A DNA stretch of 34,402 bases from DAONJL01 sp035405645 [NCBI: bacterium]. GTDB lineage: Bacteria > JAGOBX01 > DAONJL01. The DNA lies in assembly GCA_035405645.1 (NCBI GenBank), contig DAONJL010000025.1, positions 1 to 34,402 of the forward strand. The letters are read 5' to 3'. The notes under the pieces were generated by a model. The model saw only the letters and a program-made list of their open reading frames with translations, did not search any database and was not told the DNA's origin. The translations under genes were made by a program, and so were the position numbers. Below, piece after piece: positions 8,407 through 17,638 of the stretch. Position 1 is the stretch's first letter, and each line of letters starts with the position of its first letter.

Positions 8407-9195
8407 ATGAATAATTTATCTTTGTATTCATTAACAAGTGGTAGTTCTGGAAATTCTTTTTTAATAAAATATAATGATGATATTATTATAATTGACGCTG
8501 GACTATCCTGCATTCGTTTTGAAAAATCAATAAATTCATTAAATTACAAAATAGAACAAATTGCTGGATTAATAATAACACATAATCATTCAGACCATAT
8601 CAGTGGATTGGGTCAAATCGCAAGAAAACATAATTTACCAATTTATATTTCTAAAATATGTTATGATTCGATAAAAGATAAAATTGGCAAAATTGAAAAA
8701 ATAAATTTTATAAATGAAGAATTTAATATAAAAAATTTTGAAATTGAATCAATTAAAAGCAGTCATGATAGTGTTGAAATGCTTAATTTTATCATTAAGG
8801 TAAATAATACGAAAATATCATTTATTACTGATACTGGTTATGTTCATCAGTATTTATTTTTTAAAATTAAAGATACTGATATTTTAATTATAGAAGCAAA
8901 TTATGATAAAAATATAATAATTGAAAATGATGCTCGACCCTGGTTTGTTAAACAACGAGTGTTAAGTAGAAATGGTCATTTATCTAATGATGATTGTCTC
9001 GAAATTATAAATAAAATTAATATTGACAGATTAAAATATTTATTTTTAATTCATATAAGTAAAGACCATAATGATTATAAATTAGTAGAAAATTTTTTTA
9101 ATGAAAAGATAAAAAATAATTTGAAGAAAGATATTGAAATTATTGTTTGTAAAGAAAATGAAATAAATGGTTTAGATATAAATGAAGAAAATTAA
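8407..9195 (+). CDS. MBL-fold metallo-hydrolase, WalJ/YycJ type
   Basis: A 262-residue metallo-beta-lactamase-fold enzyme. SLTSGSSGNSFLI at the N-terminus, DAGLS (31-35) and the metal motif THNHSDH with H59, H61, D63 and H64 are seen, followed by SSHDS (H120) and TDTGY (D142). The GSSGNS start and GHLSNDDC near 197 are typical of the YycJ/WalJ group, some of which act as 5'-3' DNA exonucleases tied to repair or cell-wall signalling. A phosphodiesterase or nuclease role in the cytoplasm is therefore likely. There is no ribosome site before the ATG. The gene ends by overlapping the next by 14 bp. Confidence 0.85.
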   Translation: MNNLSLYSLTSGSSGNSFLIKYNDDIIIIDAGLSCIRFEKSINSLNYKIEQIAGLIITHNHSDHISGLGQIARKHNLPIYISKICYDSIKDKIGKIEKINFINEEFNIKNFEIESIKSSHDSVEMLNFIIKVNNTKISFITDTGYVHQYLFFKIKDTDILIIEANYDKNIIIENDARPWFVKQRVLSRNGHLSNDDCLEIINKINIDRLKYLFLIHISKDHNDYKLVENFFNEKIKNNLKKDIEIIVCKENEINGLDINEEN

Positions 9196-10489
9196 ATATT
9201 TTATTTTATCAATTATATTTATTATTCTTTTGATATTAGCAATTTATTTATCAGCAAGTTATTATCATAAAAACATAAAAGAAATACCTAAATTTAAAAG
9301 ATACATAGAATTTATTGATAAATTATTTGTAAAAATAGAAAGGCGTTTACCAGCGCCAAAACAGCAAATAATAAAAGAAGAAAAAAAATTTTTTGTTGAG
9401 GAAAAAATTGAAAAAGAAGAAGTAAAAAAAACTTTACCAGCAGAAGAAACTGAAAATATACAGATAAAAACTGCATTTATTCAAAATTCTTTTATAAAAA
9501 TAAAAACTAATTCCAGAACTTTTAATATATTACCACTCGAAAAAAAATATTTATTGTTTTATAATTTTGATTTAGAAAATGAATTTCAAATTTTGAATAG
9601 AGATTTAGAATATAAGATATTTACTAATCCCTTAAATAAAATAACTATAATCAAATTATTTGAAAATAACCTGATAAAAAACGAAATAAAAATAAATCAA
9701 GAAAAATTAAATATAAATGATGAAATATATATAATAAAAAAGGATAGCAATAATAATTTGGTTTCTTTAAAAAGTTTAATTATTTCAAAGAATAATAATT
9801 TTGAAAATTATAAATATATAAACTTATATAGAGTGCAGGGATATTTTGATAATGAATTTTTAGGTGCATATATATTTAATAAAGATTATGAATTTATTGG
9901 TATTGCAGTTTATATACATCAAAGTAAATCTAATAATCTATATTTTATTGATAATACAGAAATATTAAAACATATTTCAACAATTGATAATTTAGAAAAT
10001 ATAAAATTCTTTAATCTATCATTTGATTTTGAATTTAGTGATTTGTTAAAAATAAAAAATTCAAGAACACATAATTTTAAAGATAATAGTATTATTATTG
10101 GAATGGAAGGTTCAGAAATTAAGACAGAAGAAGAATTTCAAAATCTGATTTATTATGGGCTATTAAAGCAGGAACTCGAAATAAAATTTAATACTAATTT
10201 AGTGAAAAAAATTTTAGCAGATGAAAAATATTCTTTTTTTGAAAATGAATATGGAATATATTTTAAAGAGACTAATTATGGTTTAGAAATAGCAGGCACA
10301 GAAAAAGGGAATAATTTTTTAAAAATAAAAGGTCTTAATATTGGTGATGTTTTAGTTTCAATAAATAATATAAATCTTTTTAGTAGATTGGATTTTTATT
10401 TGATAAGAAATTTATTAAAAGATAAAACAATCAAAAAGACAGCATTGTTCAGGACAATAAGAAATACTTATGTTTTTTTTGATTTATAA
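9182..10489 (+). CDS. Membrane-anchored degenerate HtrA-like protein with C-terminal PDZ-like domain
   Basis: A 435-residue protein with one N-terminal membrane helix (about 4-24) and a Lys/Glu/Pro-rich stalk (about 55-90). A beta-rich region at about 95-265 follows, whose end (NEFLGAYIFNKDYEFIGIAV) resembles the GNSGGPL-to-IGI segment of trypsin-like HtrA proteases, but with no catalytic Ser. The last 90 residues (ETNYGLEIAGTEKGN, KIKGLNIGDVLVSINNINL) read as a PDZ domain. If this is right, it is a protease-dead, periplasm-facing scaffold or sensor. The protease-fold part is a weak inference; the PDZ end is better supported. It is translationally coupled to the upstream metallo-hydrolase. 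Confidence 0.55.
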   Translation: MKKIKYFILSIIFIILLILAIYLSASYYHKNIKEIPKFKRYIEFIDKLFVKIERRLPAPKQQIIKEEKKFFVEEKIEKEEVKKTLPAEETENIQIKTAFIQNSFIKIKTNSRTFNILPLEKKYLLFYNFDLENEFQILNRDLEYKIFTNPLNKITIIKLFENNLIKNEIKINQEKLNINDEIYIIKKDSNNNLVSLKSLIISKNNNFENYKYINLYRVQGYFDNEFLGAYIFNKDYEFIGIAVYIHQSKSNNLYFIDNTEILKHISTIDNLENIKFFNLSFDFEFSDLLKIKNSRTHNFKDNSIIIGMEGSEIKTEEEFQNLIYYGLLKQELEIKFNTNLVKKILADEKYSFFENEYGIYFKETNYGLEIAGTEKGNNFLKIKGLNIGDVLVSINNINLFSRLDFYLIRNLLKDKTIKKTALFRTIRNTYVFFDL

Positions 10490-10511
10490 GAATTAATATT
10501 GAGGTGCTAAA

Positions 10512-12326
10512 GTGGAAGAAAAACAAAAAAAAGTAATTATTCTTGATACACATAATGAAGCAATTAATAATATAAAGAAACGAGTAGAAAAATATAAATT
10601 TGAAATAAAAACCTTTGTTAATGCGCAGGATGCTATACTTGCTTATATGAAGGAATTTCCATATATTTTTATTATTGACCCTTTTATTGTTTCTGAAAAT
10701 GGAACTGATAATCCAGAGTTAGGTTTAAAAATATTAGAACAATTTTCATTAAATAATTTACATTTAGAAGAACCTGTTAATATTGTAGTTATAACAAATA
10801 ATGTTGATGGCCATTTTGGTAATGTATTGAAAAAAATGGGCTTTGAATATATGTGTAATAAAATTGATGGAGTTGGTTTAGAACAATGTATAGAAAAAAT
10901 AATAAAAAAATCAGGTGCAGAAGTCGAATATGCTGAAGTAATATTAGAAGTTCAATTACCACAAGACCCTGTAAAAGAATTATTAAATGAAATTGAATAT
11001 TATGATAAAGATGAATTATATTATTTATTTACTGAATATCCAAAATTAGATGTAGCAGATCCAAAACAACGAGACCAGAAAAAAATTGTATTAAGAAACT
11101 TAATGAAACATTTCTGGACAGCATATCAATTCATTGCGCTTGATACTGTTTTAAAAGAAAAATTTGATTTACTACATATAGCATTTTTAAGATTCCGTGC
11201 TATCCTAAGTTTGGATTGGCTATCAGCAAATGTAATTAATTCAATATCTAATTTTATCGAAAAAACTATTCAAGCATCAAACATTTCTAATATTTTTTAT
11301 GCAGATGAATATTTAAAAAAAATATGGGCCGGCGAACTTTTACCTTCTTATAATGATATTATAATTCAGGAATTTCGTAGAGTAAAAGATATGTTTGTTA
11401 TGTTACGTGATATTAAGACGAGCAGTGAAGAAGGATATTTAGAGGCAGTAACAAAATATTTAGGTATGCGTGAATGCAATATGTTAAGAAGTTCAAAGAA
11501 AACTATACAAATAGAAGAGGAAGAATTAATGAATAAAGGTAGAATTGCATTATTTGGTGAAGAAATAATAAATATGCTGAAATTATTTACTAATATGTGT
11601 ATTGGACCACAGGGTAATAAATTACCTATTCTAAATATCAAGACAAGTGAAAATTTTACTTTGCAATTTACTACAAAAGAAGCAATTAAAAAAATAATAA
11701 ATGAAATAAAACAGATTGATGAAAATATTTTTAAAAGAGTTCGATTAAATGAAGATAAAAAATTTCAAGAATATAATATTGAACCGTATGTTATTATTTT
11801 ACCTTGTATTTCTAATCAAGGCGTGTGCTGGGATGCGTGGCATGATGCAAATAAACGAACAAGTCCTGGACGAATAGGTGTACCAATAATTTATGAACGC
11901 ACATTAGAAGAGTGTGTTTTAAGTGCATTAGCACATTTAAAATGGCGAACTGCTAAAAGTGAAGCTGATATTTATTGGATGGAAGAAGGTTTAACAGGAC
12001 ATTATTATCAATATTTTGAAGAAAATAAAAAGAAAAAAGATGAAGATGGTAATCCTTATGTTGCTTCTACTGCTGGTCCAGAAGAAAGTTTTGTTTGTGA
12101 TTATATTACCTGGTTAAAATATGAAGCAAAAGGTCAATTAAAACTTCGTAAAGAAGTTCGTGATATGTTCTGGATTTTAATTCCATTTTCTGAGAAGGTG
12201 AAAGCAGGGCTGGCAGGTAAAGGACAAATATACGAAGAATTATTACAAAAAGATAAACGAAGAGCACAATCAAGATTTACAAGTTTATCTGCAAAAGAAA
12301 AAGAGAATAATGGTAATGAAAAATAA
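10512..12326 (+). CDS. Receiver-domain protein with a large unrecognised C-terminal body
   Basis: A 604-residue soluble protein. Residues 1-132 look like a response-regulator receiver: D12 at the end of strand 1, phospho-acceptor D56 (FIIDPF), T95 (VVITN) and K117. The usual second acidic residue beside D12 is missing. The remaining 450 residues are mainly helical and unrecognised; conserved-looking segments are VLRNLMKHFWTAY, SNQGVCWDAWHDANKRTSPG, ECVLSALAHLKWR and IYWMEEGLTGHYYQYF. No DNA-binding, GGDEF, HD-GYP or kinase domain is seen. GAGGTG precedes the start, an internal-looking GTG at 10512. The last 17 bp overlap the CheY-like gene, so the two receivers are made together, perhaps as outputs of one signalling path. 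Confidence 0.6.
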   Translation: MEEKQKKVIILDTHNEAINNIKKRVEKYKFEIKTFVNAQDAILAYMKEFPYIFIIDPFIVSENGTDNPELGLKILEQFSLNNLHLEEPVNIVVITNNVDGHFGNVLKKMGFEYMCNKIDGVGLEQCIEKIIKKSGAEVEYAEVILEVQLPQDPVKELLNEIEYYDKDELYYLFTEYPKLDVADPKQRDQKKIVLRNLMKHFWTAYQFIALDTVLKEKFDLLHIAFLRFRAILSLDWLSANVINSISNFIEKTIQASNISNIFYADEYLKKIWAGELLPSYNDIIIQEFRRVKDMFVMLRDIKTSSEEGYLEAVTKYLGMRECNMLRSSKKTIQIEEEELMNKGRIALFGEEIINMLKLFTNMCIGPQGNKLPILNIKTSENFTLQFTTKEAIKKIINEIKQIDENIFKRVRLNEDKKFQEYNIEPYVIILPCISNQGVCWDAWHDANKRTSPGRIGVPIIYERTLEECVLSALAHLKWRTAKSEADIYWMEEGLTGHYYQYFEENKKKKDEDGNPYVASTAGPEESFVCDYITWLKYEAKGQLKLRKEVRDMFWILIPFSEKVKAGLAGKGQIYEELLQKDKRRAQSRFTSLSAKEKENNGNEK

Positions 12327-12699
12327 AAAACGAATTTTAATTATTGATGATGATGTTTCAATTCGACTTTTATTAAAAGAACTACTACAAAAAATGAATT
12401 ATGAAGTAGATTTATGTGAAGATGTCGTTCGTATGTTTGGTTCTATTCAATTTAATATTAAGCCTGATTTAATTATTCTTGATGTTATGATGGAGTTAAT
12501 GGACGGTTTTGAAATTTATACGCAATTAAGAAATATTTCTGGTTATGAAAATATACCTGTAATTTTTCTTACAGCATTAGCAAGTGATAAATTTAAGAAA
12601 AAAGCCTTAGAACTTGGCGCTGCTGCTTATATTGAAAAGCCTTTCAATATTCCTGAATTATTAGATATTATAAATAAATGTTTGAACAAAAATGTTTGA
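12310..12699 (+). CDS. CheY-like single-domain response regulator
   Basis: A 129-residue stand-alone receiver. The acidic pair is in IIDDDVS, the phospho-acceptor Asp in LIILDVMMELMDGFE, the conserved Thr in FLTALA and the Lys in YIEKPF, so all active-site residues are present. There is no output domain. It starts inside the preceding gene (ATG at 12310, or 12316) and ends overlapping recR by 8 bp (ATG at 12692). It may shuttle phosphate to or from the large receiver protein upstream, or serve the CheA encoded 3.5 kb away; both are inferences. Confidence 0.9.
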   Translation: MVMKNKKRILIIDDDVSIRLLLKELLQKMNYEVDLCEDVVRMFGSIQFNIKPDLIILDVMMELMDGFEIYTQLRNISGYENIPVIFLTALASDKFKKKALELGAAAYIEKPFNIPELLDIINKCLNKNV

Positions 12700-13312
12700 A
12701 GATATAAATTCAATAAAAAATTTAGTAAATAACTTAAATAAACTTCCTTCTATTGGTGAAAAATCAGCTTTAAGACTGGTCCTATATTTACTTTCTGCTG
12801 ATGATAATTATATAAATGAACTAATTACAAATATTAAATCATTAAAAGAAAAAGTATCATATTGTGAGCAATGTAATTGCTTGACAGAAAATGAAGATAA
12901 GATTTGTAACTTTTGCAAAAATACAGAACGAAATCAAAATATATTATGTATTGTTGAGCAACCACAGGAAGTTATAATTATTGAAAAAAATAATATTTTT
13001 AATGGTCGCTATTTTGTTTTAAAAGGTGCAATTGACCCTTTAAATAATATTGGTCCTGATGATATTGATATTGATAAGTTAATTTCTTTATTAAAAAAAA
13101 ATGAACAAATAAAAGAAATAATAATAGCAACAAATCCAACATTAAAAGGTGAAATGACAGCTGAATATCTTGAATCAATATTAAAGGATTATAATATAAA
13201 AATTACTCGTATTGGTTATGGTATGCCAGTTGGTGCTGCTCTTGACTTTGCGGATGCAATAACTTTAAAAAAATCATTTGATAGTCGAACAATACTAAAA
13301 GAAGCCAAATAA
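12692..13312 (+). CDS. recR: Recombination mediator RecR
   Basis: 206 residues, close to the usual 198-200. The N-terminal helix-hairpin-helix reads LNKLPSIGEKSALRLVLYLL, the four-Cys zinc finger is CEQC(14)CNFC, and the Toprim domain has IVEQPQEVIIIEK and IATNPTLKGEMTAEYL. RecR forms a ring clamp and, with RecO, loads RecA onto SSB-coated single-stranded DNA in gap repair. recO lies two genes downstream. The 8-bp overlap with the CheY-like gene and one-base gap to polX show tight packing. Confidence 0.96.
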   Translation: MFEDINSIKNLVNNLNKLPSIGEKSALRLVLYLLSADDNYINELITNIKSLKEKVSYCEQCNCLTENEDKICNFCKNTERNQNILCIVEQPQEVIIIEKNNIFNGRYFVLKGAIDPLNNIGPDDIDIDKLISLLKKNEQIKEIIIATNPTLKGEMTAEYLESILKDYNIKITRIGYGMPVGAALDFADAITLKKSFDSRTILKEAK

Positions 13313-13313
13313 A

Positions 13314-15035
13314 ATGCCAAAAGAAAAATCAGAGATAATAAATTTTTTAAATGAAATTGCTACTTATCTTGAATTATTAAATGAAAATCCATTTAAAGTT
13401 CGCTCTTATAGAAATGCCGCTGAAATAGTCGAAAAATATGATGGTGATATAAATGAAGGAATAGAAAGCGGTAAATTATTTGAAATTAAAGGTATAGGTT
13501 CTTCAATTACTGAAAAAATAAAAAGTTTTTATTATGATAAAAATCTTGATTTTTTTTATGAACTAAAAAATAAAGTGCCAGCAGGTCTTATTGAATTACT
13601 CAATATTCCTTCCCTTGGTCCTAAAAGAACTTATCAATTATGGAAAGAATTAAATATAACAAATATAAATGAATTAGAAAAAGCATGTTTAGAGAATAAA
13701 TTAGTTCAATTAAAAAATTTTGGTGTTGAGTATCAAAATAAAATTTTAAAAGGAATTGAATTATTAAAGAATTATGAACAGGTATATTATTATTCAGAAG
13801 CAAAAGAATATGCTGAAAAATTAGTTGAATTTTTAAAAACATCAAAATTAGTTTCAAAAATAGAAATAGCAGGAAGTATTCGCAGATACAAAGAAACAAT
13901 TAAAGATATTGATATTTTAGTTTGTGCAAAAAATTACAAAAAAATTAATAATTTTATTTCAACTTATTCTGATTTAGCAGAAATTACAGCAAGTGGTGAA
14001 ACTAAAATTAGTTTTCGGTTAAAATCAGGAATTTCTGTTGATATCAGAATTGTTAAAAAAGATGAATTTCCTTTTGCTTTACATTATTTTACTGGTAGTA
14101 AAGAGCATAATACAATAATTCGACAATATGCAAAGAAATATAATTTGAAATTAAATGAATATGGTTTATTCACTGATAAAAATGAAAAGATAAAATGTAA
14201 AGATGAAAAAGAATTATTTAATAAATTAAATCTTGAATACATCGAACCAGAATTAAGAGAAAATAGAGGTGAAATAGAAGCAGCAGAAAAAAAAGAATTA
14301 CCAAAACTTATTAAAGAGAGCGACATAAAAGGTATATTTCATATTCATACAATATATAGTGATGGTGCAAATAAAATAGAAGATTATGTAAAATGGGCTA
14401 TTGCAAATAATATTGAATATATTGGCATAGCAGACCATAGTCAATCTGCTGCTTATGCAAAAGGTTTAAAAATTGATATGCTTAAAAAACAAATAGATGA
14501 AATTAATGAATTAAATAATAAATATAATGAAGTAAAAATATTAAAGGGAATTGAATCAGATATATTAAAAAATGGGGAACTTGATTATCCTGATGAAATA
14601 TTAGAACAATTAGATTTTGTCATTGGTTCAGTTCATAGTAATTTTAATTTGACAGAAGAAGAAATGACTGAGCGAATAATAAAAGCAATTAAAAATCCAT
14701 ACTTAAATATTATTGGACATATTAGTGGTAGATTATTAAAAGAGCGTAATGGCTATAAAATAAATTACGAAAAAATTTTTGATCTAGTTAGTGAATATAA
14801 TAAAATAATTGAATTTAATGCACAACCGCAAAGATTTGATATTGATTGGCGTTATTTAAAAATATGTAAAAATAGGAATATAAAAATTGTTATTGGTATC
14901 GATGCACATTCAATTGATTATATGCATTATGTTAAATTTGGTGTTGGTTTTTGCAGAAAAGGCTGGCTCGAAAAAAAAGATGTTATCAATACTTTTTCAT
15001 TTTCAGAAGTAAAAAAATTATTTAAAAAACATTAA
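13314..15035 (+). CDS. polX: DNA polymerase X with PHP domain (PolX)
   Basis: A 573-residue family-X DNA polymerase, the usual bacterial length. The N-terminal 8-kDa and fingers region contains helix-hairpin-helix text (LFEIKGIGSSITEKI; NIPSLGPKRTYQLW in the reading LNIPSLGPKRT). The nucleotidyl-transfer palm has AGSIRRYKETIKDIDILV with the two catalytic Asp. From about residue 335 a PHP phosphoesterase domain follows: FHIHTIYSDG, IADHSQSAAY, IGSVHSNFN, IIGHISGRLL, FNAQPQRFDIDWRYL and GIDAHS, with its metal-binding His/Asp set intact. Such enzymes fill short gaps in base-excision repair, and the PHP part gives 3'-5' exonuclease and AP-site activity. It sits between recR and recO. Confidence 0.95.
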   Translation: MPKEKSEIINFLNEIATYLELLNENPFKVRSYRNAAEIVEKYDGDINEGIESGKLFEIKGIGSSITEKIKSFYYDKNLDFFYELKNKVPAGLIELLNIPSLGPKRTYQLWKELNITNINELEKACLENKLVQLKNFGVEYQNKILKGIELLKNYEQVYYYSEAKEYAEKLVEFLKTSKLVSKIEIAGSIRRYKETIKDIDILVCAKNYKKINNFISTYSDLAEITASGETKISFRLKSGISVDIRIVKKDEFPFALHYFTGSKEHNTIIRQYAKKYNLKLNEYGLFTDKNEKIKCKDEKELFNKLNLEYIEPELRENRGEIEAAEKKELPKLIKESDIKGIFHIHTIYSDGANKIEDYVKWAIANNIEYIGIADHSQSAAYAKGLKIDMLKKQIDEINELNNKYNEVKILKGIESDILKNGELDYPDEILEQLDFVIGSVHSNFNLTEEEMTERIIKAIKNPYLNIIGHISGRLLKERNGYKINYEKIFDLVSEYNKIIEFNAQPQRFDIDWRYLKICKNRNIKIVIGIDAHSIDYMHYVKFGVGFCRKGWLEKKDVINTFSFSEVKKLFKKH

Positions 15036-15041
15036 ATTTTT

Positions 15042-15761
15042 ATGCCCTATTACAAAGATAATTTTTTAATCCTTGACAATAAAATTTTAAAAGATAAAGA
15101 TTTAATAATCATTGTTTTATCTGAATTATTTGGAAAAAGAGATATTATTGTAAAAGGTGTGCGTGGCTTAAAAAGCAGATTTCGTGGTGCATCTGAACCT
15201 TTTACTTTTTGTAAAGGTATTATTCATTACAAAGAAAATAGTCCAAATTTTCTTTTATCATCAGTTGATATAATTGAAACATTTTGCTCAATAAATGATG
15301 ATAAACAAAAATTAAAAGTAGGATTTATACTACTAAATTTAATCAAAAATTTTTTACAATATAATCAGGTTATAAAAGATTTTTTTTCAAATACTATTAA
15401 ATTTTTTAAACAATTAAAAAAGACTGAAAATCCCGAAATAATTAAGATTTTATTTACTTTATGGTTTATCAAAAAAATTGGCTATCAACCAAATATAAAC
15501 CATTGCTCATTTTGTAATAAAATTTTAAATGATAAATTTTATCTTGATTTATTGACACATTCTTTAGTTTGTTTTCAATGCGGTGCTACAAATAACAAAA
15601 AACTTTTTTCATATAACTTATTAAATTTTTTAAAAGAAAGTTATTTAAAAAAATCAATAAATTTTTCAAATGTTAAAATAGATGTAAAAATAAAAAATGA
15701 AATATTAAATTTTTTTCATTACTATTTTTTAGCATTGTTTGGTAGAAAAATAAATTTTTAA
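15042..15761 (+). CDS. recO: DNA repair protein RecO
   Basis: 239 residues, normal for RecO. The N-terminal OB fold reads DNFLILDNKILKDKDLIIIVLSELFGKRDIIVKGVRG in outline, with the conserved GVRGLKSRFRG turn; the helical C-terminal part has the zinc-finger pairs CSFC and CFQC. RecO anneals strands and, with RecR, helps RecA replace SSB. Its start has no ribosome site and lies six bases after polX, so coupled translation is likely. Confidence 0.9.
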   Translation: MPYYKDNFLILDNKILKDKDLIIIVLSELFGKRDIIVKGVRGLKSRFRGASEPFTFCKGIIHYKENSPNFLLSSVDIIETFCSINDDKQKLKVGFILLNLIKNFLQYNQVIKDFFSNTIKFFKQLKKTENPEIIKILFTLWFIKKIGYQPNINHCSFCNKILNDKFYLDLLTHSLVCFQCGATNNKKLFSYNLLNFLKESYLKKSINFSNVKIDVKIKNEILNFFHYYFLALFGRKINF

Positions 15762-15765
15762 TTTT

Positions 15766-16269
15766 ATGCAGGAAATAATAATAATTGTAGCAATAGCAAA
15801 TAATAATGTAATTGGAAAAGATAATACAATTCCATGGTATATTAAAGAAGATCTGGTGCGATTTAAAGAATTAACAAAAAATCATCCAATAATAATGGGC
15901 AAAAATACATATTATTCATTACCAAAAAGACCATTACCTGATAGGATAAATATTGTTTTAACAGATGATAAAAATTTTTATGAACCTGATATAATAATAA
16001 AATACTCATTAGAAGAAGCAATAGAGTATTGTAAAAATAGTGAAAAAATATATATCATTGGAGGTGCGAGTGTTTTTCAGCAAGCATTAAAATATGCTAA
16101 TAAATTAGAAATTACAAGGATATATTCTGATATTGAAGGAAATGTTTTTTTTCCAAAGATAAATTATGAAGAATGGCAATTAATAAATAAAATAGATAAA
16201 TTTGATAAAAATTATGGAAATTATGCTTTTCTTACTTATGTAAGAAAAATTAAAAGAAATATTTTTTAA
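15766..16269 (+). CDS. folA: Dihydrofolate reductase
   Basis: 167 residues, the normal length of DHFR. IVAIANNNVIGKDNTIPW (W24) with the catalytic acid D29, IMGKNTYYSLPKRPLPDRINIVLT for NADPH binding, and IIGGASVFQQAL are all present. It reduces dihydrofolate to tetrahydrofolate in the cytoplasm for thymidylate and purine synthesis. It closes the plus-strand run: four bases after recO, and its last 20 bp overlap the end of the convergent cheA gene. No thyA is in the window. Confidence 0.96.
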   Translation: MQEIIIIVAIANNNVIGKDNTIPWYIKEDLVRFKELTKNHPIIMGKNTYYSLPKRPLPDRINIVLTDDKNFYEPDIIIKYSLEEAIEYCKNSEKIYIIGGASVFQQALKYANKLEITRIYSDIEGNVFFPKINYEEWQLINKIDKFDKNYGNYAFLTYVRKIKRNIF

Positions 16270-17638
16270 TAATACCAGTAAAAATTTCTTTATCAATTGG
16301 TTTAACAATATATTCATCTACACCTAATTCAAAACCTTTGATTTTATCAACATTTTCACCTTTTGATGATATTGCAATTATAGGAGTTTTTTTATAATTA
16401 TCAGTATTTCTTAAAAGTGAAATTAATTCATAACCATCCATTTCTGGCATTAAAAAATCAATTGTAAATAAATCATATTTTTTATCTTTTGATTTTAATA
16501 AAGCAACTTTTCCATTTTCTGCTTCATCAACCTCAAATCCAAATTCAAGTAATTGTTTTTTCAAATAAGAACGAATTGCCATAGCATCATCAACAACAAG
16601 CACCTTTTTCTTTATTAAACTTGTTTTTGGTTCTTCTTTTATTTTTTCAGTTACTTTAACAAATTTATATTTATTTGATTCACGAATAATTGCAATAATA
16701 TCAAGAATTAAAACAACACTGCCATCACCCATTATTGTAGCGCCACTAACAAAAGGTACTCTATTTAATAATGTGCCAAAATTTTTTAATACTATTTCTT
16801 GCTTCCCTTCTAATTTATCAACAATAAAACCAAAATTCTTTTCATTTACCGTAATAATAACAATTGGTATTGAAGAATCATTATTATCAGCAACATTCAT
16901 TAATGGACTTTTGGGAATATTTAATATATCATTCAAAATAATAATAGGAACAATTTCACCTCTTAAATTAAATACTAATTTATCACTTAATTCATAAATG
17001 TCACTTTTTTGACAGAACACAGTTTCTTTGATTAAATATAATGGAATTGCAAGAGTGTAATTTAAAACTTTAATTAATAATATTTGCATTATAGCAAGAG
17101 TAAGTGGTAGAAAAAGTGAAATTACTGTTCCAACATCTTCTTCACTTTTTATACTGATTGTTCCATTTAATTCTTCTATTGTTTTTTTTACAACATCCAT
17201 TCCAACACCACGGCCGCTTAATTCAGTTACTTTTTCAGCAGTTGAGAAACCTGGCTGAAAAATTAATAACATTATTTCTTCCCTTGACATTTTTTCTAAC
17301 ATTTCTTTTGTTATTAAATTCTTTTTTAAAGCAATTTCTGAAACTTTTTTTATATTAATTCCCGCACCATCATCTTCTATTTGAATGATTACATTATCAC
17401 CTTTATAAAATGCTGATAAATGAATATATCCTACAGGATTTTTATTTTTCTTTATTCTTACTTCTTCTGGTTCTATACCATGGTCAATACTATTTCGAAT
17501 TATATGTATGAGTGGATCAATAAGTTTTTCAATCATATTTTTATCGATTTTCGTTTCCTCACCACTCATTTTAAAATTTATTTTTTTATTTAATTGTTTT
17601 GATAAATCACGAACTACTTTTGGAAAACGAGTAAATAT
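16250..17638 (-). pseudogene. cheA: CheA catalytic half with CheW-like and receiver domains (downstream of in-frame TAA)
   Basis: Continues CheA in the same frame for 462 codons after the stop. Immediately after the TAA the frame reads IFTRFPKVVRDLSKQLNKKI, the conserved hinge leading into the kinase domain. The HATPase domain has the N box (HIIRNSIDHG, residues 513-522 of the full protein), DDGAG (557-561) and GRGVGMD (610-616). A CheW-like P5 domain spans about 651-786. An extra C-terminal receiver at about 812-928 has the pair VVDD, phospho-acceptor D862 (TIDFLMPEMDG) and VKP, making it a hybrid CheA. An ATG at 17567-17569 could start a 439-residue piece, but it would cut off the dimerisation helices. 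Its 3' end overlaps folA by 20 bp. Confidence 0.88.
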
